Assembly: GCF_003062295.1 (NCBI RefSeq)
Contig: NZ_PYCN01000030.1
Location: forward strand, 1-64,000
Source of the DNA: Bradyrhizobium algeriense
GTDB lineage: Bacteria; Pseudomonadota; Alphaproteobacteria; Rhizobiales; Xanthobacteraceae
Direction of reading: 5' to 3'
Length of the DNA: 64,000 nt
The position numbers and the translations under genes are program-made. Below, one piece after another: positions 34,871 to 45,000 of this stretch; position 1 is the first letter of the stretch; the number at the start of each line of letters is the position of its first letter. The notes beneath the pieces were generated by a model. That model saw nothing but the letters and a program-made list of their open reading frames with translations, was not told the origin of the DNA and did no database searches.

Positions 34871-35734
34871 TTACGCCGCCTTCGCCTGCACTGTGCTGCA
34901 GAACTCGGCCAGCCGATCCGCCAGCCGCAACGTCGCGGGGCTGGCATCGGGGGCCGCTACCAATGCCACTTCGGTCCGGTCGATTGGTGCGAAGCCATCC
35001 TTGGCGGTCAGTACGCGATGGTCGGCCTGGATTGCGATTTCCGAAAGAATGCTCAGGCCCATGCCGGCGGCGACCGCGGCCTGGATGCCGGAGAGGTTGG
35101 AGCTGGTGTAGGTCATGTGCCACGAACGCCCGGCACTTTCCAACGCGTGGATCGCGCCTGCCCGGTAGAGGCAGCCGGTGGGAAACCCGATCAACGGCAC
35201 CGAGCCGGTGCGCGTATCGCGCGGATGGCTCTTGCTGGTGACCCAATGTACGCGCTCCGGCCATACGGCGATGCCGCCTTTCTCGCCGGCCGAGCGCTTG
35301 AACAGCGCCAGGTCGAGTTCGCCACGTTCGAGCTCCCGCTTGAGGTTGGCGCTTTGATCGGCACGGACGTCGAGCCGTAGGCCGGGATGTGAGCGCGAGA
35401 ATGCCGCCAGCAGCTTCGCCAGGCGATACGCGGCAAAATCCTCGGGCACACCAAGCCGCACCGCGCCCTCGCTCTCGGGGCGCGCCACCACGTCGCGTGC
35501 TTCTTCCGCAAGCGCCAGCAGGCGCCGCGCATAGGACAACAGCCGCTCGCCGGCTTCGGTCGGCGTCACGTCCTTGCCGTTGCGATTGAGCAGCGGCTGG
35601 CCGACATCGTCTTCCAGCCGTTTGATCTGCTGGCTGACCGTCGATTGGGTGCGGTGGACGCGCTCGCCGGCGCGGGTGAAGCCGCCGGAATCGACGACGC
35701 TGACAAAGCTGCGCAAAAGCTCCAGATCGAGCAT
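34871..35734 (-). CDS. LysR-family transcriptional regulator
   Basis: 287 residues, GGAG before the ATG. An N-terminal winged helix (LRSFVSVVDSGGFTRAGERVHRTQSTVSQQIKRLE) and a substrate-binding domain with RLGVPEDFAAYRLAKLL. It is divergent from the EamA exporter gene 97 bp away and likely controls it; two inverted repeats lie between them. Confidence 0.95.
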   Translation of the reverse strand: MLDLELLRSFVSVVDSGGFTRAGERVHRTQSTVSQQIKRLEDDVGQPLLNRNGKDVTPTEAGERLLSYARRLLALAEEARDVVARPESEGAVRLGVPEDFAAYRLAKLLAAFSRSHPGLRLDVRADQSANLKRELERGELDLALFKRSAGEKGGIAVWPERVHWVTSKSHPRDTRTGSVPLIGFPTGCLYRAGAIHALESAGRSWHMTYTSSNLSGIQAAVAAGMGLSILSEIAIQADHRVLTAKDGFAPIDRTEVALVAAPDASPATLRLADRLAEFCSTVQAKAA

Positions 35735-35770
35735 GCAAATGCTCCATTTATAAAATCACTGAATATCAGT
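35729..35770. promoter_or_regulatory. Candidate LysR operators
   Basis: Two perfect inverted repeats: GAGCAT-N4-ATGCTC (35729-35744), overlapping the LysR start codon, and ACTGA-ATA-TCAGT (35758-35770) in an A+T-rich stretch toward the EamA gene. Positions suit autoregulation and control of the exporter. Predicted from symmetry only. Confidence 0.5.
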
Positions 35771-35831
35771 TTATCATTTAATTTCCAAATAGCAAGGCGT
35801 AGGCCTAGATCATGGGCAAAGGAGACTTCCC

Positions 35832-36764
35832 ATGTCGCTCGCGCCCTCGGTCGCGGTTCCCCGCGCCGCCTTCAATCCGCTCCCGCTCTATATCGCGCTG
35901 TTCTGCCTGCTCTGGAGCTTCGCCTTCGTCGCCGGCAAGATCGGCGTGACCGATTGCCCGCCGCTGATTCTGCTCGCGGCGCGTTTCTCGCTGGCCGGTG
36001 TCCTGATCCTCGGCATAACAGCGCTGCGCGGCGAAGCGTGGTCCTCGCTCACCTGGCGCGACGCAGCCATTTTCGCGATCCTTGGCGTCGCCAACAACGC
36101 GCTCTATCTCGGCCTCGGCTATACCGGGCTGCAGACCGTATCCGCAGGCCTCGGAGGTTTGATCGTCAGCGCCAATCCAGTGTTCACCGCGGTGCTCGCG
36201 GCGGCCTTCTTGGGTGAGGCGCTGACCTGGCGCAAGGTGATGGGGCTTCTGCTTGGCATCGCCGGGGTCGGCTTCATCGTCTGGCACCGGATGTCAGTCG
36301 GCACGGATGACTGGCACGGCATTCTGTTCACGTTGGCGTCATTGGCCTCGATCGTGGCCGGCACCATCCTGTTCAAGGTGCTGGCGCCGAAGGGCAGCCT
36401 CTGGGTCGGCAATGGCGTGCAGAATCTCGCAGCCGGCATCGTGCTGCTGCCGTTCGCGTTCACCTTCTCCAGCGTCGCCGACGTCGTGCCGAGCGCGCGG
36501 CTCGTGGGTGCGTTCGCTTTCCTCGTGCTTGGCGGCTCGATCCTGGCCTATCTGCTCTGGTTTCATCTCCTGAAAGTGTGTGGCGCGACCGCCGCGAGCG
36601 CCTATCATTTCCTGATGCCGCCGCTCGGCATGCTGTTCGCCTTCCTCGTGCTCGGCGAGCACGTCGAATTCCGCGATCTGCTCGGCATCGTTCCGGTGGC
36701 GCTCGGCATTTATCTGGTGACCCGCCCCGCGGCGTCAGCGTTGAGCAAGAGGAGTGCGACATGA
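35832..36764 (+). CDS. DMT/EamA-family transporter
   Basis: 310 residues, AAAGGAGA before ATG 35832. Ten hydrophobic segments in two similar halves, with FCLLWSFAFVAGKIG at the start and LGYTGLQTVSAGLGGLIVSANPVFTAVLAA. The second half ends with FHLLKVCGATAASAYHFLMPPLGMLFAFLVLGE. It probably exports an amino acid or related metabolite. Its stop overlaps the start of the next gene (ATGA). Confidence 0.92.
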   Translation: MSLAPSVAVPRAAFNPLPLYIALFCLLWSFAFVAGKIGVTDCPPLILLAARFSLAGVLILGITALRGEAWSSLTWRDAAIFAILGVANNALYLGLGYTGLQTVSAGLGGLIVSANPVFTAVLAAAFLGEALTWRKVMGLLLGIAGVGFIVWHRMSVGTDDWHGILFTLASLASIVAGTILFKVLAPKGSLWVGNGVQNLAAGIVLLPFAFTFSSVADVVPSARLVGAFAFLVLGGSILAYLLWFHLLKVCGATAASAYHFLMPPLGMLFAFLVLGEHVEFRDLLGIVPVALGIYLVTRPAASALSKRSAT

Positions 36765-37540
36765 GCCTTTCCATTACCCTGATCGGCGGCCCCACCGCCC
36801 TGATCGAGATCGACGGTTTTCGCCTTCTCACCGATCCCACCTTCGACGAACCCGGCGCCTATCAACTGCCGCATGTGAAGCTGGAGAAGTTGACCGGGCC
36901 CGCGTTGAGCGTCCGCGATGTCGGCGCGATCGACGCGGTGCTGCTGAGTCATGACCAGCACTCGGACAATCTCGACCATTCCGGGCGCGACTTTCTTAAC
37001 GAAGCGCAGCGCGTGCTGACGACGGAGGCGGGCGCAAAGCGGCTCGGTGGCAAGACCGAGGGTTTTGCGCCCTGGGCATCGACCGAGTTGAAGAAGGGCG
37101 GCCAGTCGTTGACAGTCACCGCAACGCCCGCCCGTCACGGACCGGCCGGCATCGAACCGCTGTCGGGCGACGTCATCGGCTTCGTGGTGGAATCAAGCAG
37201 AGCAGGCAGCCGCCCGATCTACATCAGCGGCGACACCACCTGGTTCGATGGCGTCGCGGAAGTCGCGCGGCGCTTCAAGGCAGGCGTGGTGCTGCCATTC
37301 GCCGGCGCGGCGCAAACCCGCGGTCCGTTCCATCTCACCATGGACACCAACGACACGATCGAGACCGCGCGCGCCTTTTCCGATGCGGTGATCGTGCCCG
37401 TGCATACCGACGGCTGGGCGCATTTCCGCCAGAACGCCGGCGATTTGCGCGCCACCTTCGACACGCTGGGGTTTGGATCGCGCTTGCGCATCCTGAAGCC
37501 GGGCGTGGCGACCGTCATCGAGCCGGCGCACGCCGCGTGA
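36761..37540 (+). CDS. MBL-fold metal hydrolase (UlaG-like)
   Basis: 259 residues from ATG 36761 in an ATGA overlap with the EamA gene, preceded by GAGGAG. Features: ITLIGGPTALIEIDGFRLLTDPTFDEPG, VLLSHDQHSDNLDHSG (metal ligands), TATPARHGP, IYISGDTTWFDGV and VPVHTDGWAH. It is a zinc-dependent hydrolase of the UlaG/YtnP-like branch; coupling to a LysR-controlled exporter suggests it acts on the exported compound or its precursor. Confidence 0.88.
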   Translation: MSLSITLIGGPTALIEIDGFRLLTDPTFDEPGAYQLPHVKLEKLTGPALSVRDVGAIDAVLLSHDQHSDNLDHSGRDFLNEAQRVLTTEAGAKRLGGKTEGFAPWASTELKKGGQSLTVTATPARHGPAGIEPLSGDVIGFVVESSRAGSRPIYISGDTTWFDGVAEVARRFKAGVVLPFAGAAQTRGPFHLTMDTNDTIETARAFSDAVIVPVHTDGWAHFRQNAGDLRATFDTLGFGSRLRILKPGVATVIEPAHAA

Positions 37541-37631
37541 CGGCATCGACGGTTGCCACGGCGTCCTCGGGCAAGGTCGCGGCCCGGAACCTGCTCCCGT
37601 CAGGTTCGTTATCGCCGCGGCTGGACCCGGC

Positions 37632-38981
37632 ATGGCAGAGCGCAACAAATCCAATTCGAAGCATCACGCGAACAAGCCTACCGGCGGCGACAAGAAGGCC
37701 ACGAAGGCCAAGCCGCCGCGGCCGTTTCGCTTCCGCGATGCGCTGAAGGCGCTCGGCCCCGGCCTGATCACCGGCGCGTCCGACGACGATCCGTCAGGCA
37801 TCGGCACCTACAGCCAGGCCGGCGCGCAGCTCGGCTACGGTATCGGCTGGACCATGCTGCTGACGTTTCCGCTGATGGCGGCGATCCAGGAAATTTCCGC
37901 GCGCGTCGGCCGCGTCACCGGGCACGGCATAGCCGGAAATGTGTCCCGGCATTATTCGTTATGGCTGCTCAATGGCGTGATGGTGCTATTGTTCATCGCC
38001 AACACCATCAACATCGGCGCCGATCTCGGCGCCATGGCGGATGCGACCAAACTGCTGATCGGTGGCCACAGCATCTTCTATGTGTTGCTGTTCGGCGTGA
38101 CGTCGGTGGTGGCGCAGATCTTCCTCGACTACAAGCGCTACGTCGCGGTGCTGAAATGGCTGACGCTTAGCCTGTTCGCCTATGTCGCCGCGCTGGCCTT
38201 TGCGAAGGTGTCGTGGGGAGAGGCATTGGCTGGCATCCTGCTTCCGCAACTGACCTGGAGTACGGAATATTTCACCACCATCGTCGCGATCCTCGGCACC
38301 ACGATCTCGCCCTATCTGTTTTTCTGGCAGGCCTCGCAGGAGGCCGAGGACCAGCGCGTCGATACGCACAAGCGGCCCTTGGTCGAAAAGCACTACGGCG
38401 CGCGGAGGGAATTTTCCCGCATCCGCGCCGACACTATCATCGGCATGGCGTTCTCCAATCTGATTGCGCTGTCGATCATCGTCACCGCGGCGGCGGCGCT
38501 GCACGTTTCCGGCAAGACCGACATCCAGACCTCGGCGGAGGCCGCCGAAGCCCTGCGTCCGATCGCCGGCGCGTTCGCGGAAGTGATCTTTGCGCTTGGC
38601 ATTGTCGGCACTGGCCTGCTGGCAATTCCGGTGCTCGCCGGCGCCGCGGCGTACGCCGTCGGCGAGGGGCGGCGATGGCCGGTTGGCCTCGCGCGCAAAC
38701 CGAAGGAAGCCGCCGCCTTCTACGCCGTGCTGGCGCTGTCGGCTGGTATCGGAATCGCGCTGAACTTCACGCCGATCAACCCGATCTCGGCGCTGTACTG
38801 GAGCGCCGTCATCAACGGCGTCCTCGCCGTGCCGGTGATGGTGCTCTTGATGTTGATGGCGCGGCGAAGGGACGTAATGGGTCGCTTCGTCGTCAGGGGT
38901 CGGCTTTATTGGCTCGGCTGGCTGTCGACATCAGCGATGGTGCTCAGCGTCGTCGCGATGGGCGTGGGGTTTTTTGTTTGA
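37632..38981 (+). CDS. Nramp-superfamily divalent-cation transporter with altered metal site
   Basis: 449 residues with a basic N-terminal tail (about 45 residues) and eleven membrane segments. First-helix motif reads DDDPSGIG (about 52-59) where classic Nramps have DPGN; in the sixth helix the usual MPH is SPY (about 226-228, TTISPYLFFWQ). The following loop (QEAEDQRVDTHKR) is also unlike MntH. It belongs to the superfamily by length and helix spacing, but the changed ligands argue against ordinary Mn/Fe selectivity. No regulator or riboswitch is visible upstream. Confidence 0.85.
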   Translation: MAERNKSNSKHHANKPTGGDKKATKAKPPRPFRFRDALKALGPGLITGASDDDPSGIGTYSQAGAQLGYGIGWTMLLTFPLMAAIQEISARVGRVTGHGIAGNVSRHYSLWLLNGVMVLLFIANTINIGADLGAMADATKLLIGGHSIFYVLLFGVTSVVAQIFLDYKRYVAVLKWLTLSLFAYVAALAFAKVSWGEALAGILLPQLTWSTEYFTTIVAILGTTISPYLFFWQASQEAEDQRVDTHKRPLVEKHYGARREFSRIRADTIIGMAFSNLIALSIIVTAAAALHVSGKTDIQTSAEAAEALRPIAGAFAEVIFALGIVGTGLLAIPVLAGAAAYAVGEGRRWPVGLARKPKEAAAFYAVLALSAGIGIALNFTPINPISALYWSAVINGVLAVPVMVLLMLMARRRDVMGRFVVRGRLYWLGWLSTSAMVLSVVAMGVGFFV

Positions 38982-38982
38982 G

Positions 38983-39105
38983 GTCATTCCGGGGCGATGC
39001 GAAGCATCGAACTACGATGCGCAGTTGCGCATCGGAGAATCTCGAGATTCCCCGATGCGCAATTGCGCATCTGAGGTCTGGTCCTTCGGACCATCCCGGA
39101 ATGAC
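38983..39105. repeat. Intergenic palindrome, GTCATTCCGGG family
   Basis: Largest member: GTCATTCCGGGGCGATGCG at the left, GGTCCTTCGGACCATCCCGG and AATGAC at the right, with GATGCGCAGTTGCGCATC and its mate inside. Confidence 0.9.
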
Positions 39106-39114
39106 GAACGCCCC

Positions 39115-39897
39115 TCAATCCTTCCTGAACACGATCGACGCCATCCATCCCGTCATCAGCGCCATGAAGGCGGTGATCAGCCCGTAGACGAAGCCGTGCT
39201 GCTGCGCGGTAGTGGCGACGAACTGCTCGAAGCCGACCTTGACGATTTCGAACGCGGTGTCGGTCTTGGCCACCAGCGCGCCGTCAGCGAACAGCTTGAT
39301 CTCGACGTTATAGAGGCCGATCGGCACTTCCGCGGGCAGGGGAATGCTGGTGCGGAACAGGGTCGGCGTCAGGAACGTCACCGCCGAGGTCTCCTCGCGA
39401 TAGAGGCCGTGCTGCTTGCGCAGCCGCACGAAGGCGCTGCGGAACACGTCGTCCGGCACCACGTCGGCGTAATCGCCGCCGACGCGCTGGGTCAGCAACA
39501 CGTTGTTCAACCCGAGCTGCTGCCGCCGTTGCACCTCGGGGGAAGCGATGGCGTCGAACGGCCGGTTGGAGAACAGCGCCAGATAGGCCGGCACTTTCAG
39601 GAACTGCCGGGAGTCCGTATTGATCCAGATCCCGAACCGGCGTTCCTTGCGGCGGGTCACCATGTCGGCGCGTGGGCCGGCCACCGTCACCACCAGATCG
39701 TAAGTGCGATTGGCCGGCGTATTGGCGTCCTTCTCCACCGAGCCAAACAGCACGAGCTCCTCGCCGGAGTAATTCGGCGTCACGGTGACGCGGTGGTTCG
39801 ACACCGACACGATCAGCCGTTCGGCCTGCGCGGGCGAGGCCGCGAATACGGCGCCCAGCGCAAGCCATCCGAGCATGAGGATGAGGCGCCTGGTCAT
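39115..39897 (-). CDS. TIGR02186-family membrane-anchored protein
   Basis: 260 residues from ATG 39897; ATGA overlap with the TauE stop fixes the start. A signal peptide (residues 1-25), a beta-rich periplasmic part (ERLIVSVSNHRVTVTPNYSGEEL..LFG, GIWINTDSRQFLKVPAYLALFSNRP) and a C-terminal membrane helix (FVYGLITAFMALMTGWMASIVF). This family (alph_Pro_TM) is regularly found with a TauE/SafE exporter in alphaproteobacteria; function unknown. Confidence 0.9.
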   Translation of the reverse strand: MTRRLILMLGWLALGAVFAASPAQAERLIVSVSNHRVTVTPNYSGEELVLFGSVEKDANTPANRTYDLVVTVAGPRADMVTRRKERRFGIWINTDSRQFLKVPAYLALFSNRPFDAIASPEVQRRQQLGLNNVLLTQRVGGDYADVVPDDVFRSAFVRLRKQHGLYREETSAVTFLTPTLFRTSIPLPAEVPIGLYNVEIKLFADGALVAKTDTAFEIVKVGFEQFVATTAQQHGFVYGLITAFMALMTGWMASIVFRKD

Positions 39898-40820
39898 CCC
39901 GTCACCCCGGTTTCGCGGATTGTGAAGAGATCCTCGGGCCGGATCACCAGTTCGACGGCAAACCGGACGCCGACGGCGAGCACCAGCAGCCCGAGCAGCA
40001 GCCGCAAATGTTCGCCGCGGATTTTCTGCCCCGCGCGCGCGCCGAACTGCGCGCCGGTGACGCCGCCGACCATCAGGATCAGCGCCAGCACGGCATCGAC
40101 CAGATGATTGGTGACCGCGTGCAGCATGGTGGCGAACACCATCGTGACCAGGGTCAGCACCATCGAGGTGCCGATCACGGTCGAGGTCGGCACCCGCAGC
40201 ACGTAGATCAACAGCGGCACCAGGATGAAACCGCCGCCGATGCCCATCACGGCGCCGATGAAGCCAATGACGAGGCCGATCACCACGATAGGAATGACGG
40301 ACAGATAGATTTTCGAACGCTTGAAGCGCATCTTCAGCGGCAAGCCATGGATCCAGACATGGCTGCCCGGGCGGCGCGTGGTGACCGGGCCGCCGCGGCG
40401 GGCCCGCAACAGCGCCCGCAGGCCCTCCCAGAACATCAGCGCGCCGACAGTGGTCAGCAGGATCACGTAGGACATCGCGATCATGAGATCGAGCTGACCC
40501 AGCGAGCGCAGCAGCGTGAAGGTCCAGACCCCGAGCGCGGTGCCCATACTGCCGCCGGTCAACAGCACCGCCGCCAGCAGCGGATCGATGGCGCGCCGTC
40601 GCCAATAAGAGAGTGCACCGGAAAACGAAGAGGCGGCGATGTGGCTGGCGACGGAGGCGACCGCGACCGCCGGCGCAATGCCGACGAAGATGAGCAGCGG
40701 CGTCATCAGGAACCCGCCGCCGATCCCAAACATGCCGGACACGAACCCAACCGCCGCGCCCATCGCCAGGATGAGGAAAACATTGACTGGAATGTCGGCG
40801 ATCGGGAGGTAGAGCTGCAC
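39894..40820 (-). CDS. TauE/SafE-family sulfite exporter-like permease
   Basis: 308 residues, eight or nine hydrophobic segments. The family repeat is GFVSGMFGIGGGFLMTPLLIF and, in the second half, GFIGAVMGIGGGFILVPLLIY. Members export sulfite, sulfoacetate or related anions. It forms a coupled pair with the TIGR02186 protein downstream. Confidence 0.93.
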   Translation of the reverse strand: MQLYLPIADIPVNVFLILAMGAAVGFVSGMFGIGGGFLMTPLLIFVGIAPAVAVASVASHIAASSFSGALSYWRRRAIDPLLAAVLLTGGSMGTALGVWTFTLLRSLGQLDLMIAMSYVILLTTVGALMFWEGLRALLRARRGGPVTTRRPGSHVWIHGLPLKMRFKRSKIYLSVIPIVVIGLVIGFIGAVMGIGGGFILVPLLIYVLRVPTSTVIGTSMVLTLVTMVFATMLHAVTNHLVDAVLALILMVGGVTGAQFGARAGQKIRGEHLRLLLGLLVLAVGVRFAVELVIRPEDLFTIRETGVTG

Positions 40821-41107
40821 GCGCGTCTGCTTTTGGAGCTTTGCCGCAAGAGACGGCCGGGAGGCCGCTCAGGGCACGGTTTCTGTTGTCTTTGCCGGCA
40901 GTGGGGAATCCGGTTCGCGCATGCACCTTTGCGTGCGCAGGGCCGGTTCCCGCGTCTTTGCATAACTGAATTCGGGGGGAGGGGGGACTAAAAATGCCCG
41001 GGAAGGCAAATTTTTGCCTCACGTGGCCACGCGTCCGTCAGGACGTTTGAAACGCGTTACAAATCCGAAAGACAGGTCGGTTCGCGCAAGCTCGGCATCC
41101 GGCTGGC

Positions 41108-41908
41108 TCAGGGCTTTCCGAGCGGGTCGGTGACGAGGTTCATCGCCAGCGCCTGTTTGGGGCTGAGCCAGCGAATGTCCCGGGTCTCGGACATCGCCTC
41201 CACGATGGAGGAGGAGACCCCCATTTTCGTCATGTAGCCCAGCACGGCGCCGGCAATCCGCTGGGTGTCTGCGACGGGGTCTTCCACGGGCCTGGTTGTG
41301 ACAAACCGATGAACACCCAAGGCCGAGCCCAGGACGCCGAAGCGGGTTTTGCCCCCGGCATAGACCAGCACGCAGGCGCTGGCGCAATAAGCCGGCTTGA
41401 CGCGGCCCGAGGCATCGGCGCCGCCGACCGCGGTCGCGAGCGAACGCTGTCGGATGGTCTCGCCCATGATCGTGGCCTGGTTCAGATCGCCGCCGGGGGA
41501 GGCCAGCAGGACGATGTCGCCCGCCGCAAGATTGACCTGGTCCAGTTTGTCGCGAAACAGCGTTGCGGCGGCGGGGCCGATCGTGCCGCTGACGAAGAGG
41601 GCGCGGCGGCCCTGCGCGGCGCCGTCGAGGTCGACCCTGTCGATCAGCGAAAAAGTCAGGCTCGGCGAGACGTACTGGTCTTTCCAGTAGTGCCAGGCCT
41701 CGGGCTGCGACAGGTCGCGGTAGGCGCGAATGCAGACGCCGGAGACCAGCAGGATGAAGATCGCGACCGACCAGAAATGCCGTCTGCGGCGGGGCGGTTG
41801 CACCGGCGGCGGGGCCTGACCGGCAGGTCCGCGCGGCGGCGCGACCGGCGGGCCGGTCGGCGACCTGCGGAAGCGATTTTCCCCACTCTGGCTGTCTTCG
41901 GTCGACAC
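41108..41908 (-). CDS. Membrane-anchored ClpP-fold-like protein
   Basis: 266 residues from GTG 41908, preceded by CGAGGA; a longer frame reaches 41959. A Pro/Arg-rich N-terminal part, a membrane helix (HFWSVAIFILLVSGVCI), then a ClpP-like domain: GDIVLLASPGGDLNQATIMGE, YCASACVLVYAGG (candidate nucleophile Ser) and SALGVHRFVTT (candidate His). The layout resembles secretory ClpP/SppA-like proteases. A second, shorter CASAC protein lies at 14186-14659. Confidence 0.78.
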   Translation of the reverse strand: MSTEDSQSGENRFRRSPTGPPVAPPRGPAGQAPPPVQPPRRRRHFWSVAIFILLVSGVCIRAYRDLSQPEAWHYWKDQYVSPSLTFSLIDRVDLDGAAQGRRALFVSGTIGPAAATLFRDKLDQVNLAAGDIVLLASPGGDLNQATIMGETIRQRSLATAVGGADASGRVKPAYCASACVLVYAGGKTRFGVLGSALGVHRFVTTRPVEDPVADTQRIAGAVLGYMTKMGVSSSIVEAMSETRDIRWLSPKQALAMNLVTDPLGKP

Positions 41909-42033
41909 TCGGTCCTCGTTGCAGGCGAACCCGTCCGGGGGCGGGCCGATCCGCAGCATTATACGAATTTATGGCCGAGGATATGGCGGCGACGCGACCT
42001 GTCTATGCGACGGCGCGCATCGCGACTTTTTGC

Positions 42034-45000
42034 TTAATGAACAGCGGCGGTGCGCTTGGTCGCAGCCGGCTTGGCGCCGGGCTTGCCGGTGGCCGGTGCG
42101 GGAGCTGAATCCCAGCCGCCGGCGGGCGACGCCACGTTGACGGCGTCGTCGGGTTGCGGCTCCGGCGTAAAGGTCTGGATCGCCAGCCTGGCCGCCGCCA
42201 GCGACTGGACGTCGAGGCGCTTGGCGATGTCGTCGCGCTTGCGCCCGGCGTCCGCGTCGCCCTGGGCGGCCGCGAGGCTGAACCATTTGAAGGATTCGGC
42301 GAGGTTCTGTTCGACGCCGATGCCGCGGGCATAGAGGATGCCGAGGTTGAACTGGCTGTCGGCGACGCCGCGATCGGCGGCTTTGCGGAACCAGATCGAC
42401 GCGCTCTTGTAGTTGGCGCCCTTGCCGCCACCGTCAGCGTCGAGCACGGCCAGATTGTGCATCGCCTTGGCGCTGCCGCGCTCGGCCGCCTGCGCATAAT
42501 AACGCCGCGCGATATCGACGTCCTTTCTCACGCTCAGGCCCTTCTCGTAGAAGGTCCCGAGCCGAAAGATCGCGGGCACCACGCCGGCCTGCGCCGCGCG
42601 GTCGTACCATTTGGCGGCCTGGTCGAGATCCGGGGCAACGCCCTTGCCTTCGGCAAAGCGCACGCCGACCTCGTAGGCCGCGGCCGGGTCGCCCTTCAAC
42701 GCGGCGGTGCGCAATACCGGGCCGCCGATGCCGTCAGGCAACCGCTCGGTCGGCGGCACGGCGATCATGGCAACCTTGCCGCCGGTGGCCGGCATCGTCG
42801 TGATCGCGCCGGTGACGTCGCTGGTTGCCGCCGGTGCCGGCGGCGTGGCCTGCGGCGGGACCGCGATCCGCGCGCTATCCAGCGTGTTCGGTGCGGAAGA
42901 ATTGTTCGACTGCTTCTCGACCGGCGTCGGCGACATCATCAAGGGGGCAGCGGGCATCGTCGGCGCCGCGGGCATTGCGGGCCTGGCGCTGCTCTCCGCC
43001 GGTGCGGGGGCCTGCGTTGGAGCGGCCGGCTCGCTGGATTCAAACATCGGCAGTTGCATCACGCTGCCGGTATCGAGCAGCGTCATCGCCATCTTGAACG
43101 TGCCGAGCACGATCACGACCACGCTTGCGCCGACCAGCAGCGAGCGGATCTTGGAGGAAATGTTCGAGGGGTTCTTGTCGTCCGCCTTGGCCTTGTCGCC
43201 GCCCTTGTCCTTGGGCGCGGCCTTTGCCGACGAACGTCCCGCCTTCTCGGGAGGCGGCGCGGCGGCTGCGGCCTGCGCGGCGCGGCGCGCGGCGGCAATG
43301 AAGCTCGACGAACTCACCGGCTCCTTGGGCCCGGAAGCGATCTCGCTGATCGCGTTTTCGGAAGCCGCGATCCGTTCCGACGGCGAAGACATGCGCACCA
43401 TCGGCCGCGTACCCGGCTCGAGCGGATGATCCGGCGGCAATTCCGGCGCGATCGCGGTGCGCGGGGCTGCGGCATGCGGCTCCAGGATTTCGCTGATCGC
43501 CCTCGGCGGCAAGGGCGGCGCGGCCGGCGCGGCCGAAGCCGCCGGCTGCACGGCGTGGAATTCGCGCGGCGCGGCGGCAAAATGTTCTTGAGGGCTCGCT
43601 TGCAGTGCGGCGGGATTCGGCAATTCCGGTTTCGGTTGCTGCGGATAGGTCTGCAGCGGCGTCATCACGCGGGGCGCTTCCTCGCGCATTTCGGCGGCTG
43701 CAGGAGAAGAGGCGATCGCCGGCGGTGCGGTGCGAACCGTGCGCAGATCGCCTTCGATCGTCGACAGCCGATCGACCACGTGGCCGAGTGTGCTGTGAAC
43801 GGTCTCGAGCGAGTCCTGCGTGCGGCGGTCGGTTTCCGACTGGCTGAAGCGGATGTCGGACAGCTCGCGCTTGACCAGATCGACGATGCCGGAGTCCACC
43901 GGCTGGGCCGTGTCGGTCGAATTGCGGTTGGAATCGGCGAGCGCGACCAGGCTGGCATGCTGGCGTTCGAGCGAACGCAGAATATCGTGCAGTCCTTCCT
44001 CGACCCGTCCGAGATCGATGGCAGGCGCGGCGGAACGATCGCCGGAGGCTTCCAGGCGCTCCAGCAGATAGGACACGCGCTGTTCGAGATGGGCAAACGC
44101 CGACGCATTGTCGTTGCCGGCCGGGATACGGTCGAGCCGCTCCGACAGCGTGCGCAACGCGTTTTCGAGATATTCCGAATTGTCGATCGCCGCCGGCGCC
44201 TGCCTACTTTCCAGCGTCGAGGTCAGCGCGGCCAGGCGCTGCTCGAGCATGCCGAAGGCGTCGCTGTTGCCGTCAAAGCGGGAAAGCTGGTCGACCTTGG
44301 CCGACAGCGTGTGCACATCTTCGGCGAGCCGCGCCAGCGCATCGTTGGAGGCGACGTTGGAAACGATTCCGCGCAGTGCCGCGATCGCGCTTTCGAGCTG
44401 CTGCACGGTCGACGGATCGTCGTTCGAGCGCAGGATCAGATCGAGCTTGGCGCCCAGGTTGTGGATCGCCTCGTCGTAGCCGGTGAGCTGCTCGGCCGGC
44501 GTCAGCGAGCGCAGCACCTCGCGGATTTCGCCGAGCGCGCGTTCGATGCCGGTCAGCGTCTGGCCGTCGCTGCCGTGCTGCCTGTTTTCGTCGATGCGGC
44601 GGGACAGCGAACGGATTTCGTTCTCGAGCGATTCGATCTCCCGGCGCGGCACCGCCTCGGTGATGGCCTGGCGGATTTCGGCGAGTTCGCTGCGGAACGC
44701 GGCAATCGATTCCTCGACGTGATCGGGACGCTGCAGCGCCTCGATCTGGCTTGTGATCTTGAGCAGGTGACGTTCGAGCGAGGAAAAGTCCGGACCGGCC
44801 GTCGCTGCCTGCGTCATAGGTTGAGAAGAATTGGGCTGCGAAAAATTGGGCTGGGCCGTCGGCGCGGCATGGCGCGGCGGCATCTGGCGCGGTGGCGGAC
44901 TGTCGAGTTCGTTCTGGCGCGCGGCGATTTCGGCGATCGCAAAATCCAGCGAGGCCGGATTGAGCGGCGGCGCGGGGCGATAGACCTGGGCTGCGGCCCG

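Noticed and set aside
39898..41022. N-terminal extension of the TIGR02186 frame across the TauE gene
   Set aside because: The signal peptide and ATGA overlap show the gene starts at 39897; the upstream frame is a shadow of tauE.
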